In this document: positions 1 to 7,817 of the stretch, in pieces
Layout: every line of letters begins with the position of its first letter
Position numbering within the stretch: the stretch's first letter is position 1
Assembly (NCBI GenBank): GCA_050291245.1
Contig: JBNKJP010000035.1
Location: forward strand, 1 to 64,000
DNA length: 64,000 nucleotides
Direction: 5' to 3'
DNA from: Thiodiazotropha sp050291245
Lineage (GTDB): Bacteria > Pseudomonadota > Gammaproteobacteria > Chromatiales > Chromatiaceae
Program-made: the position numbers and the translations under genes
The notes under the pieces: generated by a model
What the model was told of the DNA's origin: nothing
Databases searched by the model: none
Seen by the model: only the letters and a program-made list of their open reading frames with translations

Positions 1-2
1 AA

Positions 3-20
3 CCGCCGCAATAGCGGCGG
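3..20. other. Perfect GC-rich hairpin at window edge
   Basis: CCGCCGC, a four-base AATA loop and GCGGCGG form a perfect 7-bp stem. No T-run follows on the plus strand, and on the minus strand only two T residues remain before the window ends. It could be the terminator of a minus-strand gene ending here, or a terminator of a gene lying to the left. The edge prevents a decision. Confidence 0.35.
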
Positions 21-440
21 TGCTAGATGGAAGCGCCCCGCAGTCTTCCTGCACACTCCAACACTCCCTATTATGCATCTTATCGACGAAACTGCCTACC
101 TTGCGGGCGGGCTGACGGTATTATTACCACGGCAAAGGAGGTGAAGTTCAGGACTTAAAGTATGCCCTTGCTCGAGGCGCGGCTCGCCGGCAAGGTTCAC
201 TCCCTTGGCAAACGCCGCAGCACCGAGCAAGGGTGCGCTTGAAGGCCCTGACATTCGGATGCCTAAAGGAGAGGCACGCTGCAGCTGAACTTCACCAATC
301 AGGTTGCCGGGTGAATAGCTTCCGGCGAGATAATCCATCGGCCGGCAAGGGGGCATCGATGGTTGACCCGCTTCCATTGTGTCAACTATCTTCACTTCAC
401 AAACGACCCTGAACGATAACGATAAGATCGAGGAGATGTG
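21..440. other. Gene-free leader region upstream of bcp
   Basis: About 420 bases precede the peroxiredoxin gene. A 99-codon minus-strand frame exists here, but it has no recognisable motif and lies across strongly self-complementary sequence, so I do not call it a gene. The region holds the structured element at 140-296 and a short inverted repeat GTTGAC/GTCAAC about 60-90 bases before the gene start. I see no clear sigma-70 promoter. Confidence 0.4.
140..296. ncRNA. Candidate structured RNA or long cruciform, unknown class
   Basis: A perfect 12-bp inverted repeat (GGTGAAGTTCAG at 140-151, CTGAACTTCACC at 285-296) closes about 130 bases. Inside it a second perfect 10-bp pair (CCCTTGCTCG at 165-174, CGAGCAAGGG at 224-233) is nested correctly, and a small hairpin GCCT/AGGC sits at 261-275. 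Nested helices of this kind suggest a folded RNA, but both strands can form it. I compared it from memory with 6S RNA, 4.5S RNA, tmRNA, RNase P RNA and the common riboswitches and recognise none. It ends about 145 bases before bcp, so it may be a leader or an independent transcript. Confidence 0.4.
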
Positions 441-908
441 ATGCTGAAGTCAGGCGATAAAGCCCCCCCATTCGAGCTGCCGGATTCCGACATGCACATA
501 GTGAGTTCCGAGCAATTTCTCAATACCAGCAATCTGGTGCTCTATTTCTATCCCAAGGATGACACCACGGGCTGCACTATCGAGGCGGTGGAACACTCCG
601 ACCTGATGGAGGATTTCGCGGCACTCGACACTCAGGTGATCGGCATCAGCCGGGACGACTGTGTCAGCCACGCCGCGTTTCGCGATAAACATGGCCTGAC
701 TGTCACCCTGCTGGCGGATACCGATGGCGAGGTCTGTTTCGCCTATGACGTCTGGCGCGAAAAGGAGAAGAATGGAGAGAAGCGCATGGGCATCCTGCGT
801 TCCACCTTCATTATCGACAAGTCCGGGGTCGTGCGCGAAGCGATCTACGATGTCAAGCCGAAAGGACATGCGGCTCAGGTGTTGGAGCTGGTCAAGCAGA
901 TTGCCTGA
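441..908 (+). CDS. bcp: Thioredoxin-dependent peroxiredoxin, Bcp/PrxQ family
   Basis: A cytoplasmic thiol peroxidase that reduces hydrogen peroxide and organic hydroperoxides at the expense of thioredoxin. The 155-residue length and the motif YFYPKDDTTGCT (peroxidatic cysteine) identify the family. E. coli Bcp has its resolving cysteine five residues further on, within CTVQAC. Here that position is alanine/valine (CTIEAVEH), so the protein probably works as a 1-Cys enzyme or uses one of the two later cysteines (DDCVS, GEVCF). The start was set at ATG 441 because AGGAG at 431-435 is well spaced for it, whereas the in-frame GTG at 438 is too close. The gene is followed by a 260-base gap. Confidence 0.93.
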   Translation: MLKSGDKAPPFELPDSDMHIVSSEQFLNTSNLVLYFYPKDDTTGCTIEAVEHSDLMEDFAALDTQVIGISRDDCVSHAAFRDKHGLTVTLLADTDGEVCFAYDVWREKEKNGEKRMGILRSTFIIDKSGVVREAIYDVKPKGHAAQVLELVKQIA

Positions 909-1167
909 GGCGTTGCCTGTCCGAACGGTCGAGATTGCCCCGGATCGATCCCTGACATAGCTCAGGTCACCCCGGCCGGCCTGATGTTGTGAGGCGTAAA
1001 CAGTCGCCGTTGCCCGCCGGCAGGGAGATCCTGGATTTGTTCGCTTGCGCGGGAATTGGCGTTCATTCGGGGATTTTACGCTTAGCTAACCCCCTTTTCG
1101 TGGCGGCACTGAGCCTGGATGTATACTGTGGTAAGTTCCATCCGATGAGGCCCCGTGATCGGTTGCT
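909..1167 (+). promoter_or_regulatory. Intergenic region with a candidate promoter for the sensor kinase operon
   Basis: This gap separates bcp from the histidine kinase gene. The clearest element is TATACT at 1122-1127, a good -10 hexamer, with only a poor -35 about 17 bases upstream. A weak hairpin CCTGA/TCAGG lies just after bcp. No convincing ribosome binding site precedes the GTG start at 1168. Confidence 0.3.
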
Positions 1168-3531
1168 GTGAAACTCCGTACCCAGATACTCATTCTGCTG
1201 TTCCTGTTCGGCTTTGCGCCGCTGACCGCCATTGTGGTCAGCAATCTGCCTTTTGTGCTGGAGCGGTTGGAATTCTTCTACCATAAGGCCCATCTGCAGA
1301 ATCTGCGTGCCGATTTCCGAGATCTCGATGAACACCTGGCCAGCCGCCACGAAATGCTCCGTCTGCTGGCCAAACTCCCGGAACCGGGTTTTATCCTGGG
1401 TGAACAGGGAGACAAGACGGCCCAGGAGATCGACGAGTCAAGGGTGCTCTACACCGAATGGTTAAATCGCATCCTGCGCGATCACCCTGATATCTTTCAG
1501 ATCCTTTTCCTCGATATGCAGGGCAAGCCGCGCTTTTGGCTTGAGCTCAATGCGCGCACCCGGCAGTGGGAGCCGACCCTGAAAAAGCCCGACATGCCCA
1601 GCCCGGAGTTTTTTCAGAGCAGCGTCAATCAGGAGTTTGGCCGGGTTGCCGTGAGCAAGATCAGTCTCAATCCCGGCGCCGCCCTGACCGATCCCCGTCG
1701 TTTCATGACCATGCGTATGATCAGTCCGATTATCGGCCCGGATCATGAGGAACGGTTGCGATCAGTGGGGGCAGTGGTGATCAATATTGATGTGGGCGGC
1801 ATGGCGAGGGCCTATCGTAACACTCTCTGGGTGACCAGTGACGGGGTCTATCTGGAGGAGCGCCTGGCTGGAACCGATGAACCCAAGGCGTTCGAGGATT
1901 TCGAGCGCCTCAGCGAGATTTTCCAGGCGGGAAAGCTGGCGCTATGGGAGGGCGGGGGAGAGCAGGTCATCTGGGTGCCCCTGTTTGCCACTGAGGGGTC
2001 TGGCCCCTTGTGGGTCGGTCGGCGGGTCGATCCTTCGCCACTGGATCAGTTCCGCAATGTCCTGATCAGTCGGGTAATGACCGTGGTGGTGATCTCACTG
2101 GTGGTTTTGCTGCTGGTGGCGCGCTGGCTTGGCCTGCGCGCCGAACAGTTCGGCAAGAAGTTGCGGGATGGTGTCGGTAAGGTGCTGAGTGAGAATGCCC
2201 CGGTTCGTTTTGAATGGCACGGTCCAAAGGAGTTCCAGCTGCTGGGCGAGCAGCTGACTGAGCTGGCTGAAACTCACGCCCAGCAAGCCGAAGTGGAGCG
2301 CCAGCATGCACGGCAGCTGGAGGAGTCGAATCTGTACAAATCGGAATTTCTCGCCAATGTCAGCCACGAGTTGCGCACCCCGCTCAACTCGATCCTGTTG
2401 CTCTCGAAACTGCTCAATGAAGGGGACGGCGGCTTGAGCCAGGAACAGCAGCAACAGCTGCAGGTGATCCATGACGCCGGGTGCGATCTGCGGGCCTTGA
2501 TCGACAACATTCTCGATCTATCCCGGATTGAGGCGGGTCAGGCCAGTTTCAGCCTGCAGCCGATCGAGCCATATCAACTGGCTAGCGATTTGATCGACCT
2601 GGTCGGACCCCAGTTCGACGCCAAGGGGCTCCAGCTTGCATTAGAGCGGGATGCCACACTGCCGACACAATTCGTCTCGGATCAGGAGAAGGTGCGCCAA
2701 ATTCTCAAGAACTTCCTCTCCAATGCCCTCAAGTTTACCCACCAGGGCACGGTCACGCTGAGGTTGTGGCACCGGCCTGAGTCTCCGGACAAACCGATCT
2801 GTTTCAGTGTGCATGACACAGGTGTCGGTATACCGTCCGACAAACAGCAGCTGATTTTCGAGGCCTTCAAACAGGCCGACGGCTCTACCAGCCGCCGCTA
2901 TGGCGGTACCGGGCTGGGCCTCAGTATCAGCCGGGAGCTGGCCCATCTGCTCGGTGGTGAAATCACGCTGCAGAGTGAAGAGGGAGAGGGCGCGGAGTTC
3001 ACCCTCTGCCTGCCACTGATTTTTGATCACCAGGGATTGCCGACACAGCAACAGGTGGAGATTGCCGGGCTGGACACATCGACGACCCAGGACCCTGTCC
3101 TGCTGCGGCAACGAGTGGATGGGACGGGGAAGAAAGAGAGCATAGAGATGCCGTTCTCAGGTCATCGGGTGTTGCTGGTGGATGATGATCTGAGAAACCT
3201 GCTGGCGCTTACTCCCCGGCTGGAGGCCTGGGGTATGCAGGTGGTTGCCGCGGGTGATGCCCAGGAGGCCCTGGAGACGCTGAACGAGGATAGTGCCTTT
3301 TCACTGGTTTTAATGGACCTCGCGATGCCAGAGCGGGATGGCTATGATACGATCAGAGAGATCCGCAACAAGATGCAGCTGACTGCACTCACAATCATTG
3401 CCATGGGCGCCGGGGATTCGGCCAATGAGCATACCCGTTGCCTGGCGGCCGGAGCAGATGACTACCTGGCTGACCGCAATGACCCATTGGCGCTGAAGCG
3501 GATCATTGAAAAGCATCTTGGAGAAGCATGA
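1168..3531 (+). CDS. Membrane hybrid sensor histidine kinase with degenerate receiver
   Basis: A 787-residue inner-membrane sensor kinase. An N-terminal transmembrane helix (about 5-26) and a second (about 300-320) bracket a periplasmic sensor domain of Cache-like size. A cytoplasmic coiled coil leads to a HisKA domain with the phospho-acceptor His400 in NVSHELRTP, then a HATPase with the N box (NFLSNALKFT) and the glycine boxes DTGVGIP and GTGLGLS. The C-terminal receiver keeps the acidic pair and Asp717 (LMDLAMP). It has Gly747 where Ser/Thr is expected and Asp769 where the invariant lysine is expected (DDYLADRND), so phosphorylation-driven switching is doubtful. The start is GTG without a strong ribosome binding site. 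It is the first gene of a three-gene plus-strand operon; the signal sensed is unknown. Confidence 0.9.
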   Translation: MKLRTQILILLFLFGFAPLTAIVVSNLPFVLERLEFFYHKAHLQNLRADFRDLDEHLASRHEMLRLLAKLPEPGFILGEQGDKTAQEIDESRVLYTEWLNRILRDHPDIFQILFLDMQGKPRFWLELNARTRQWEPTLKKPDMPSPEFFQSSVNQEFGRVAVSKISLNPGAALTDPRRFMTMRMISPIIGPDHEERLRSVGAVVINIDVGGMARAYRNTLWVTSDGVYLEERLAGTDEPKAFEDFERLSEIFQAGKLALWEGGGEQVIWVPLFATEGSGPLWVGRRVDPSPLDQFRNVLISRVMTVVVISLVVLLLVARWLGLRAEQFGKKLRDGVGKVLSENAPVRFEWHGPKEFQLLGEQLTELAETHAQQAEVERQHARQLEESNLYKSEFLANVSHELRTPLNSILLLSKLLNEGDGGLSQEQQQQLQVIHDAGCDLRALIDNILDLSRIEAGQASFSLQPIEPYQLASDLIDLVGPQFDAKGLQLALERDATLPTQFVSDQEKVRQILKNFLSNALKFTHQGTVTLRLWHRPESPDKPICFSVHDTGVGIPSDKQQLIFEAFKQADGSTSRRYGGTGLGLSISRELAHLLGGEITLQSEEGEGAEFTLCLPLIFDHQGLPTQQQVEIAGLDTSTTQDPVLLRQRVDGTGKKESIEMPFSGHRVLLVDDDLRNLLALTPRLEAWGMQVVAAGDAQEALETLNEDSAFSLVLMDLAMPERDGYDTIREIRNKMQLTALTIIAMGAGDSANEHTRCLAAGADDYLADRNDPLALKRIIEKHLGEA

Positions 3532-3588
3532 TGTCATCGCGCAGGCGCTGTTGGCGCATGCGCGGTTTTAGGGCCTCTGAATAGACAT

Positions 3589-4461
3589 ATGAAACGATAC
3601 GCCGGCTTTAAACTGCTGATCGTGGACGACCACGAACACAATCTCTTTTCCCTGCGTAGCTTGATACATCGCTACATGGACGTGGAGATATTCGAGGCGA
3701 CTTCGGGTCAGCAGGCCCTTGATATCGCGGTCAAAGAGCCCGGTATCGACCTCATCATCCTCGATGTGCAGATGCCTGAGATGGACGGTTTTCAGACCGC
3801 TTCGATGTTGAAAATCCGCAAAAAGACCCAGGATATCCCGATCATCTTTCTCACTGCCGCCTTCAAGACCGAGGAGTTTCAGCAGAAGGGTTACGAGGTC
3901 GGTGGCGTCGACTATCTGCTCAAGCCGATCGACGACAATCAGCTACTGAACAAGATCAGCACCTACTTCCGGCTGATCGAGAAGGAACGCGAGCTCAATC
4001 GAATCCTGGAGCAAAAGGTGGCGGAGCGCACAATGGAACTGGCCGCCGCCAAACAGCATCTGGAAAACATCATCACCCACATGGGCGAGGCGCTGCTGGT
4101 GCTCGATCCGGAAGGATGCATCGAGTCGGCCAATCCCGCGGCCTGCGCCATGCTCGACTACAGTGAACAGGATCTGCTCGCACTGTCGATCGGAGATGTT
4201 TTCGAAGAAGAGGAGGAGGAGCAGGCCGGTGCCTTCTTCGGCACCTGGCTCGAAGCGTTGATCCGTACCGGCGCATTGAGTCGCATCGAGGCGCGCTTCA
4301 TCGCCAAGGACGGGCGTCGCGTGCCAATTCTATTTTCCCGCACCGCGGTCAAAGACAGCGATGGGGATATCAGCCATATTATCTGTATCGCCAAAGACAT
4401 GACGGGTTATATCCGCGAGATGGAGATGGTGGAGCCCCTCTCCAGAGGAGTCAATCAATGA
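3589..4461 (+). CDS. Response regulator with receiver, coiled coil and PAS domain
   Basis: A 290-residue soluble protein. The receiver occupies about residues 5-125 with the phospho-acceptor Asp59 (LIILDVQMP), the switch threonine (FLTAAF) and the conserved lysine (LLKPID), so it looks fully functional. A coiled coil of about 30 residues (IEKERELNRILEQKVAER) links it to a PAS domain at about 160-285. There is no DNA-binding, GGDEF, EAL or kinase domain, so output is probably by protein contact. It is a plausible partner of the kinase upstream, whose own receiver is degenerate. Its stop overlaps the next start (ATGA), which indicates translational coupling to the ArsR-type regulator. Confidence 0.88.
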   Translation: MKRYAGFKLLIVDDHEHNLFSLRSLIHRYMDVEIFEATSGQQALDIAVKEPGIDLIILDVQMPEMDGFQTASMLKIRKKTQDIPIIFLTAAFKTEEFQQKGYEVGGVDYLLKPIDDNQLLNKISTYFRLIEKERELNRILEQKVAERTMELAAAKQHLENIITHMGEALLVLDPEGCIESANPAACAMLDYSEQDLLALSIGDVFEEEEEEQAGAFFGTWLEALIRTGALSRIEARFIAKDGRRVPILFSRTAVKDSDGDISHIICIAKDMTGYIREMEMVEPLSRGVNQ

Positions 4462-4796
4462 ATCAATCAGACGAAGATCCGATGGTATCGGCACACGAGG
4501 ACACCTCCCTCACGGCGAATGCACTCAAGGCGATGGCGCATCCATTGCGCTGGAAGATTCTCTGTTCCCTCGGCGACAATGAACTCTCGGTCGGCGAAAT
4601 CGTGGAGCGGACCGGCACCTCCCAGAGCAACATCTCCCAGCACCTCGAGCAGCTACGCAACAAGAACATCGTGGTCTCGCGCAAAGAGGCAAACCGCATC
4701 TATTACCGGATCCGCAACCACCAGTTACTCGACCTGATCGGCATCATGCGTAACGTGCTCTGCCCGGCGAACCTGGATGACCGGTATCCAAAATAA
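4458..4796 (+). CDS. ArsR-family winged-helix transcriptional regulator
   Basis: A 112-residue DNA-binding protein. The order of features is ALKAMAHPLRWKILCSL (helix 1 region), SVGEIVERTGTSQSNISQHLEQL (helix-turn-helix, about 40-62) and a wing NRIYYRIRN. The ELCVCDL metal site of classical ArsR/SmtB sensors is absent; the only cysteines are in ILCSL and VLCPA, so a metal-independent or redox mode is possible. Its ATG overlaps the stop of the receiver-PAS gene in an ATGA, with a GAGGAG ribosome binding site at 4445-4450, so it belongs to the same operon and is probably the transcriptional output of the system. Confidence 0.88.
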   Translation: MNQSDEDPMVSAHEDTSLTANALKAMAHPLRWKILCSLGDNELSVGEIVERTGTSQSNISQHLEQLRNKNIVVSRKEANRIYYRIRNHQLLDLIGIMRNVLCPANLDDRYPK

Positions 4797-4820
4797 CCGC
4801 AACGCCTGACGGGAGTCCGT

Positions 4821-5024
4821 ATGGAAGATCGCCTGATTGATCTGGAAAGCCGCTTCGCTTTCCAGGAACAGACCCTGCTCAGCCTCAGTGAGACCCTGGC
4901 CGAGCAACAGAAGCTTATCGAGCGCCTGGAAGCCAGGGTCCGCCTGCAGGATGAAAAACTCCGCGCCCTGGAACCCTCTCCGCTACAGGTCGACGCCCCC
5001 GAACCACCCCCTCCGCACTATTGA
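4821..5024 (+). CDS. slyX: SlyX family protein
   Basis: A small 67-residue coiled-coil protein. It shows the SlyX pattern: an acidic amphipathic N-terminal part (RLIDLESRFAFQEQTL), heptads rich in Glu, Gln and Leu, and a proline-rich tail ending in PPPPHY. The biochemical role of SlyX is not established; in E. coli it was found through phiX174 lysis phenotypes. The gene lies 24 bases after the ArsR-type regulator and may share its transcript. Confidence 0.88.
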   Translation: MEDRLIDLESRFAFQEQTLLSLSETLAEQQKLIERLEARVRLQDEKLRALEPSPLQVDAPEPPPPHY

Positions 5025-5044
5025 CGCGTTTCGCAACGTTCAAC

Positions 5045-6238
5045 TCATCGTGATTCACTGTTTGCGGAGCAGAATCGATCCATCAGTCCACGCAGTGAAA
5101 TAACGTTAATATCATCGCCCACAGGAAACTCATCCTCTCCACCATAGAGGATATATTTATACTTTGCTCCAACATCATCACAAGTTTTGCTGTAATGTTT
5201 ACCGAGCTTGGGAGCGACTCCATATTTAATTTCTATGGCCCAAATTTCAGACGATGGCATCTTGATTACCAGATCGATCTCTGCACCAGCGGCTGTCCGG
5301 TAAAAGTAGGTTTCTGCACGACCCGGCAGGATCGAGTGGATATTCTCGATGACGAATCCTTCCCAGCTCTTTCCCAATACCGGATTAGACAGCAACGCAT
5401 CATAAGCATTGATCCCCAGCAACCTATGTAAAATACCGCTGTCTCGCACGTAAAAACGAGGAGATTTCACTAATCGCTTCTTGACGTTGACATACCAGGG
5501 TTCAAGACGCCTGACTAACAAAAGATCGGTCAGAATATCAATGTAATGACTGACCGTCTTGGCGTCGACTTCCAGGTTTGCGGCGAGCTTGGAATAGTTA
5601 ACGGTTTCACCCTGAAGATGTGCCAACATAGTCCACAGACGACGTAACCTCGCCGCGGGAACGCGAAAACCCATTTGCGGGACGTCGCGTTCAAGATAGG
5701 TACGAATCAGATTTTCCAGCCAGTCCATGGCCAGATCATCATCCGCAGCAAGATAGCTGTCTGGAAAACCACCTCGCAACCACAGGGCCTGCCTTTCCTG
5801 TTGATGATGATCAACTTCAACCAGGCTCAGGCCGCTCATCTCGAGATAACTAATCCGACCTGCGAGACTTTCGGAAGACTGGCGCATCAAATCCATTGAT
5901 GCTGACCCAAGCAGCAAAAACTGACCTGACCGACGCCCTCTCTCCCGGTTTTTGTCGATCAGCCCCCGCAGCACGGGAAACAAGTCCGGGATTCTTTGTA
6001 TTTCATCCAGGATAATGAGTTTGTCGGCATGAGCACTTAAGAAACTGCTGGGGTCACTGAGCTTCAGCACATCCTCGGGGGCTTCCAAATCGAGGTAGAT
6101 AGCATCGATGTTTTCAGCAATGGTTTTTGCCAGCGTCGTCTTGCCAACCTGTCGTGCGCCAAGCAGTACGACCGCAGGTACTTGTGCAAGGGTCGCTTGA
6201 AGCTTCTCGGTAATTTGACGAAGAATCATACCTTGCAT
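5045..6238 (-). CDS. AAA_14/DUF4143 family ATP-binding protein
   Basis: A 397-residue cytoplasmic ATPase of a widespread but poorly characterised family. The N-terminal AAA domain has Walker A (GARQVGKTT), Walker B (LIILDEIQ) and the sensor-like LLLGSAS. The C-terminal DUF4143 half contains a winged-helix-like segment (about 205-260) and a nuclease-like core with DLVI and EIKYG, as in restriction-endonuclease folds. The family spreads by horizontal transfer and is often found as a solitary gene, as here, where it faces slyX convergently. The start could be the first ATG (6238) or the methionine three codons in; no strong ribosome binding site decides it. No partner gene is visible. Confidence 0.85.
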   Translation of the reverse strand: MQGMILRQITEKLQATLAQVPAVVLLGARQVGKTTLAKTIAENIDAIYLDLEAPEDVLKLSDPSSFLSAHADKLIILDEIQRIPDLFPVLRGLIDKNRERGRRSGQFLLLGSASMDLMRQSSESLAGRISYLEMSGLSLVEVDHHQQERQALWLRGGFPDSYLAADDDLAMDWLENLIRTYLERDVPQMGFRVPAARLRRLWTMLAHLQGETVNYSKLAANLEVDAKTVSHYIDILTDLLLVRRLEPWYVNVKKRLVKSPRFYVRDSGILHRLLGINAYDALLSNPVLGKSWEGFVIENIHSILPGRAETYFYRTAAGAEIDLVIKMPSSEIWAIEIKYGVAPKLGKHYSKTCDDVGAKYKYILYGGEDEFPVGDDINVISLRGLMDRFCSANSESR

Positions 6239-6337
6239 ATTAGGAGTGAAATTCCGATATTACAAGATATACGGCCCTTTTTTCCTTTATCACTAAACTC
6301 AGGCATTGGCCGATATTGCCCGTTACAAGCACTCTGA

Positions 6338-6417
6338 GTTGCAGTTGCCACAGCAACAGGGTCGCGCCCAAGGTGAACGTATCGAGGTATCGGTTCGAAT
6401 TGCTTGTGCCATGGCAA
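6338..6417. repeat. Chimeric fragment built from exbB and GGDEF-gene sequence
   Basis: Bases 6338-6361 are identical to 7675-7698 and bases 6355-6373 to 7752-7770, both inside exbB in the same orientation with the intervening 50-odd bases missing. Bases 6363-6417 match 14229-14283, the end of the GGDEF gene, at 52 of 55 positions. The two sources share CGCGCCCAAGG, which marks the junction. The fragment therefore looks like a product of microhomology-mediated recombination or template switching. It encodes no complete protein. Confidence 0.8.
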
Positions 6418-6460
6418 AGCTTCCACAAACCGAATCCTTCCTATTTCAAGGCTGTGTCCA

Positions 6461-6660
6461 ATGGGTGATGAACAGGGCGGGAGGTTCGAGACCGGCATAG
6501 ACATGGCGAGACCGGCTCAGGGTGTCCGGACCGCAATCGATCAGCAGCAGGGGGACGCCTTGTTGTTCCAGCACGGCGGCGGAAGCACCGAGCTCGGTTG
6601 CCTGGGCATTGCCCACGCCCAGAAAGCGCAGTGACAGCCCCGGGGGATGGTGGTTTTGGT
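6461..6660 (-). pseudogene. Truncated N-terminus of a metallo-beta-lactamase-fold protein
   Basis: Reading the minus strand gives LSLRFLGVGNAQA, then LGASAAVLE, LLLIDCGPDTLS and PPALFITH, the first strands of a metallo-beta-lactamase-fold hydrolase. The frame breaks exactly at the first histidine of the expected HxHxDH metal motif and continues as WTQP and then unrelated sequence, where the chimeric fragment begins. No start codon with a ribosome binding site is visible upstream in frame. It is best read as a gene remnant destroyed by the rearrangement next to it. Confidence 0.65.
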
Positions 6661-6708
6661 GGACCGTGGTTAGGGCGCATATCGAGCACGGACTATACGC
6701 CGTCTTGT

Positions 6709-7143
6709 TTACCGGGACTTTACAGTCGGAGATCTTTCCGGCTGGGTTATAAAGCCGATATGGGTCAAACCGGCCCGTGAGGCCGATGCCATGACTTCAG
6801 CAACGATTTCATAGCGGGTTGACTTGTCCGCATACAAATGAACTTCCGTATCCGGACGGAGATTCGCCAATTGAGCAAACCGGGATTCGAGGTCTTTGTT
6901 ATCAAGCGTATCGCCGTCCCAATACAGCACCCCCGCCGCGTCGATGGCGATCGCCACTTTGCTGGCCGGCTGCCTGGCCTGAGAACTGGCCTGGGGCAGA
7001 TCCAGCTTCACGGCATGGGTGAGCAAAGGTGCGGTGACCATGAAGATCACCAGCAAAACCAGCATGACGTCGATCAGTGGGATCATATTGATTTCGGCCC
7101 GCGGTCCGCCACACGCAGAAGCTCCCTGGTTGAGAAAGGCCAT
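6709..7143 (-). CDS. exbD: Biopolymer transport protein ExbD
   Basis: A 144-residue inner-membrane protein of the TonB-ExbB-ExbD energy-transducing complex. The segment INMIPLIDVMLVLLVIFMV is the single transmembrane helix and carries the proton-responsive aspartate (PLID). The periplasmic part follows the ExbD pattern, including VHLYADKSTRYE and a short C-terminal extension. It starts one base after the stop of exbB, so the pair is translationally coupled. It is the last gene of the phytase locus. Confidence 0.95.
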   Translation of the reverse strand: MAFLNQGASACGGPRAEINMIPLIDVMLVLLVIFMVTAPLLTHAVKLDLPQASSQARQPASKVAIAIDAAGVLYWDGDTLDNKDLESRFAQLANLRPDTEVHLYADKSTRYEIVAEVMASASRAGLTHIGFITQPERSPTVKSR

Positions 7144-7144
7144 G

Positions 7145-7816
7145 TCAAATCCCCCTGACGCTGCACGGCAGTGTCTGTCCGGTGCTCAGGTAGTGATGCA
7201 GTTCATGGGCAAAACCGTCCAGTTGCGCAAGCAGCATCTGATTACTGCGGGAAAACACATTAAAGGCGAGCACCGCGGGAATAGCCACCGCCAGTCCCAG
7301 GGCGGTCATGATCAGGGCCTCGCCAACCGGACCGGCAATCTGAGCCAGGGAGGCCGCCCCTTCGATGCTGATGGCCGCAAGGGCATGATGTACACCCCAG
7401 ACCGTACCGAACAGCCCGACGAAGGGTGACACGGCGGCAACGGATGCCAGCAGGGTCTGGCCATTGTCGAGCCGCGCGCCCTCCTCGCCCACCACTCGCT
7501 GCATGCTGCGTAACAACAGGTCCTCCCCATCCGAGGTCCGCATCTCCCCCACATCGGCGTGGACGGAAAACGACGCCTGGGCCAGACGAGAAAAGGGATT
7601 GTTGCGCTCCGCAATCAGCTCTGAACCGGGCTGTTCGCTGTTCCACATGTCGAGGCGGTAGCGATGACCGCGTCGTTGCAGTTGCCACAGCAACAGGGAT
7701 TTACTGACGATCCAAAGCCATGACAGCAACGACATCAGCAACAGGGTGCAGAACAGGGTCGCGCCCAAGGCATCGGTATGGGCAAAAAAATAATCGATGG
7801 GATTGAGATCATTCAT
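7145..7816 (-). CDS. exbB: Biopolymer transport protein ExbB (MotA/TolQ/ExbB family)
   Basis: A 223-residue inner-membrane proton-channel protein that energises TonB. It has an N-terminal transmembrane helix (about 16-36) and the family core VAAVSPFVGLFGTVWGV, followed by GPVGEALIMTALGLAVAIPA, which form the second and third helices. The start was placed at ATG 7816 although the frame stays open to 8026: GGAGAAA lies just upstream and the extra sequence would overlap tonB. The start lies one base after the tonB stop. Fragments of this gene recur in the scar at 6338-6373. Confidence 0.95.
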   Translation of the reverse strand: MNDLNPIDYFFAHTDALGATLFCTLLLMSLLSWLWIVSKSLLLWQLQRRGHRYRLDMWNSEQPGSELIAERNNPFSRLAQASFSVHADVGEMRTSDGEDLLLRSMQRVVGEEGARLDNGQTLLASVAAVSPFVGLFGTVWGVHHALAAISIEGAASLAQIAGPVGEALIMTALGLAVAIPAVLAFNVFSRSNQMLLAQLDGFAHELHHYLSTGQTLPCSVRGI

Positions 7817-7817
7817 G

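Noticed and set aside
140..296. 6S RNA, 4.5S RNA or a cobalamin-type riboswitch
   Set aside because: None of the conserved boxes of these RNAs is present on either strand.
96..395. 99-codon minus-strand frame upstream of bcp
   Set aside because: It runs through the strongly self-complementary element at 140-296, has no recognisable motif and no clear ribosome binding site.
989..1171. 60-codon plus-strand frame before the histidine kinase
   Set aside because: Low-complexity start, no ribosome binding site, overlaps the kinase start and has no family resemblance.
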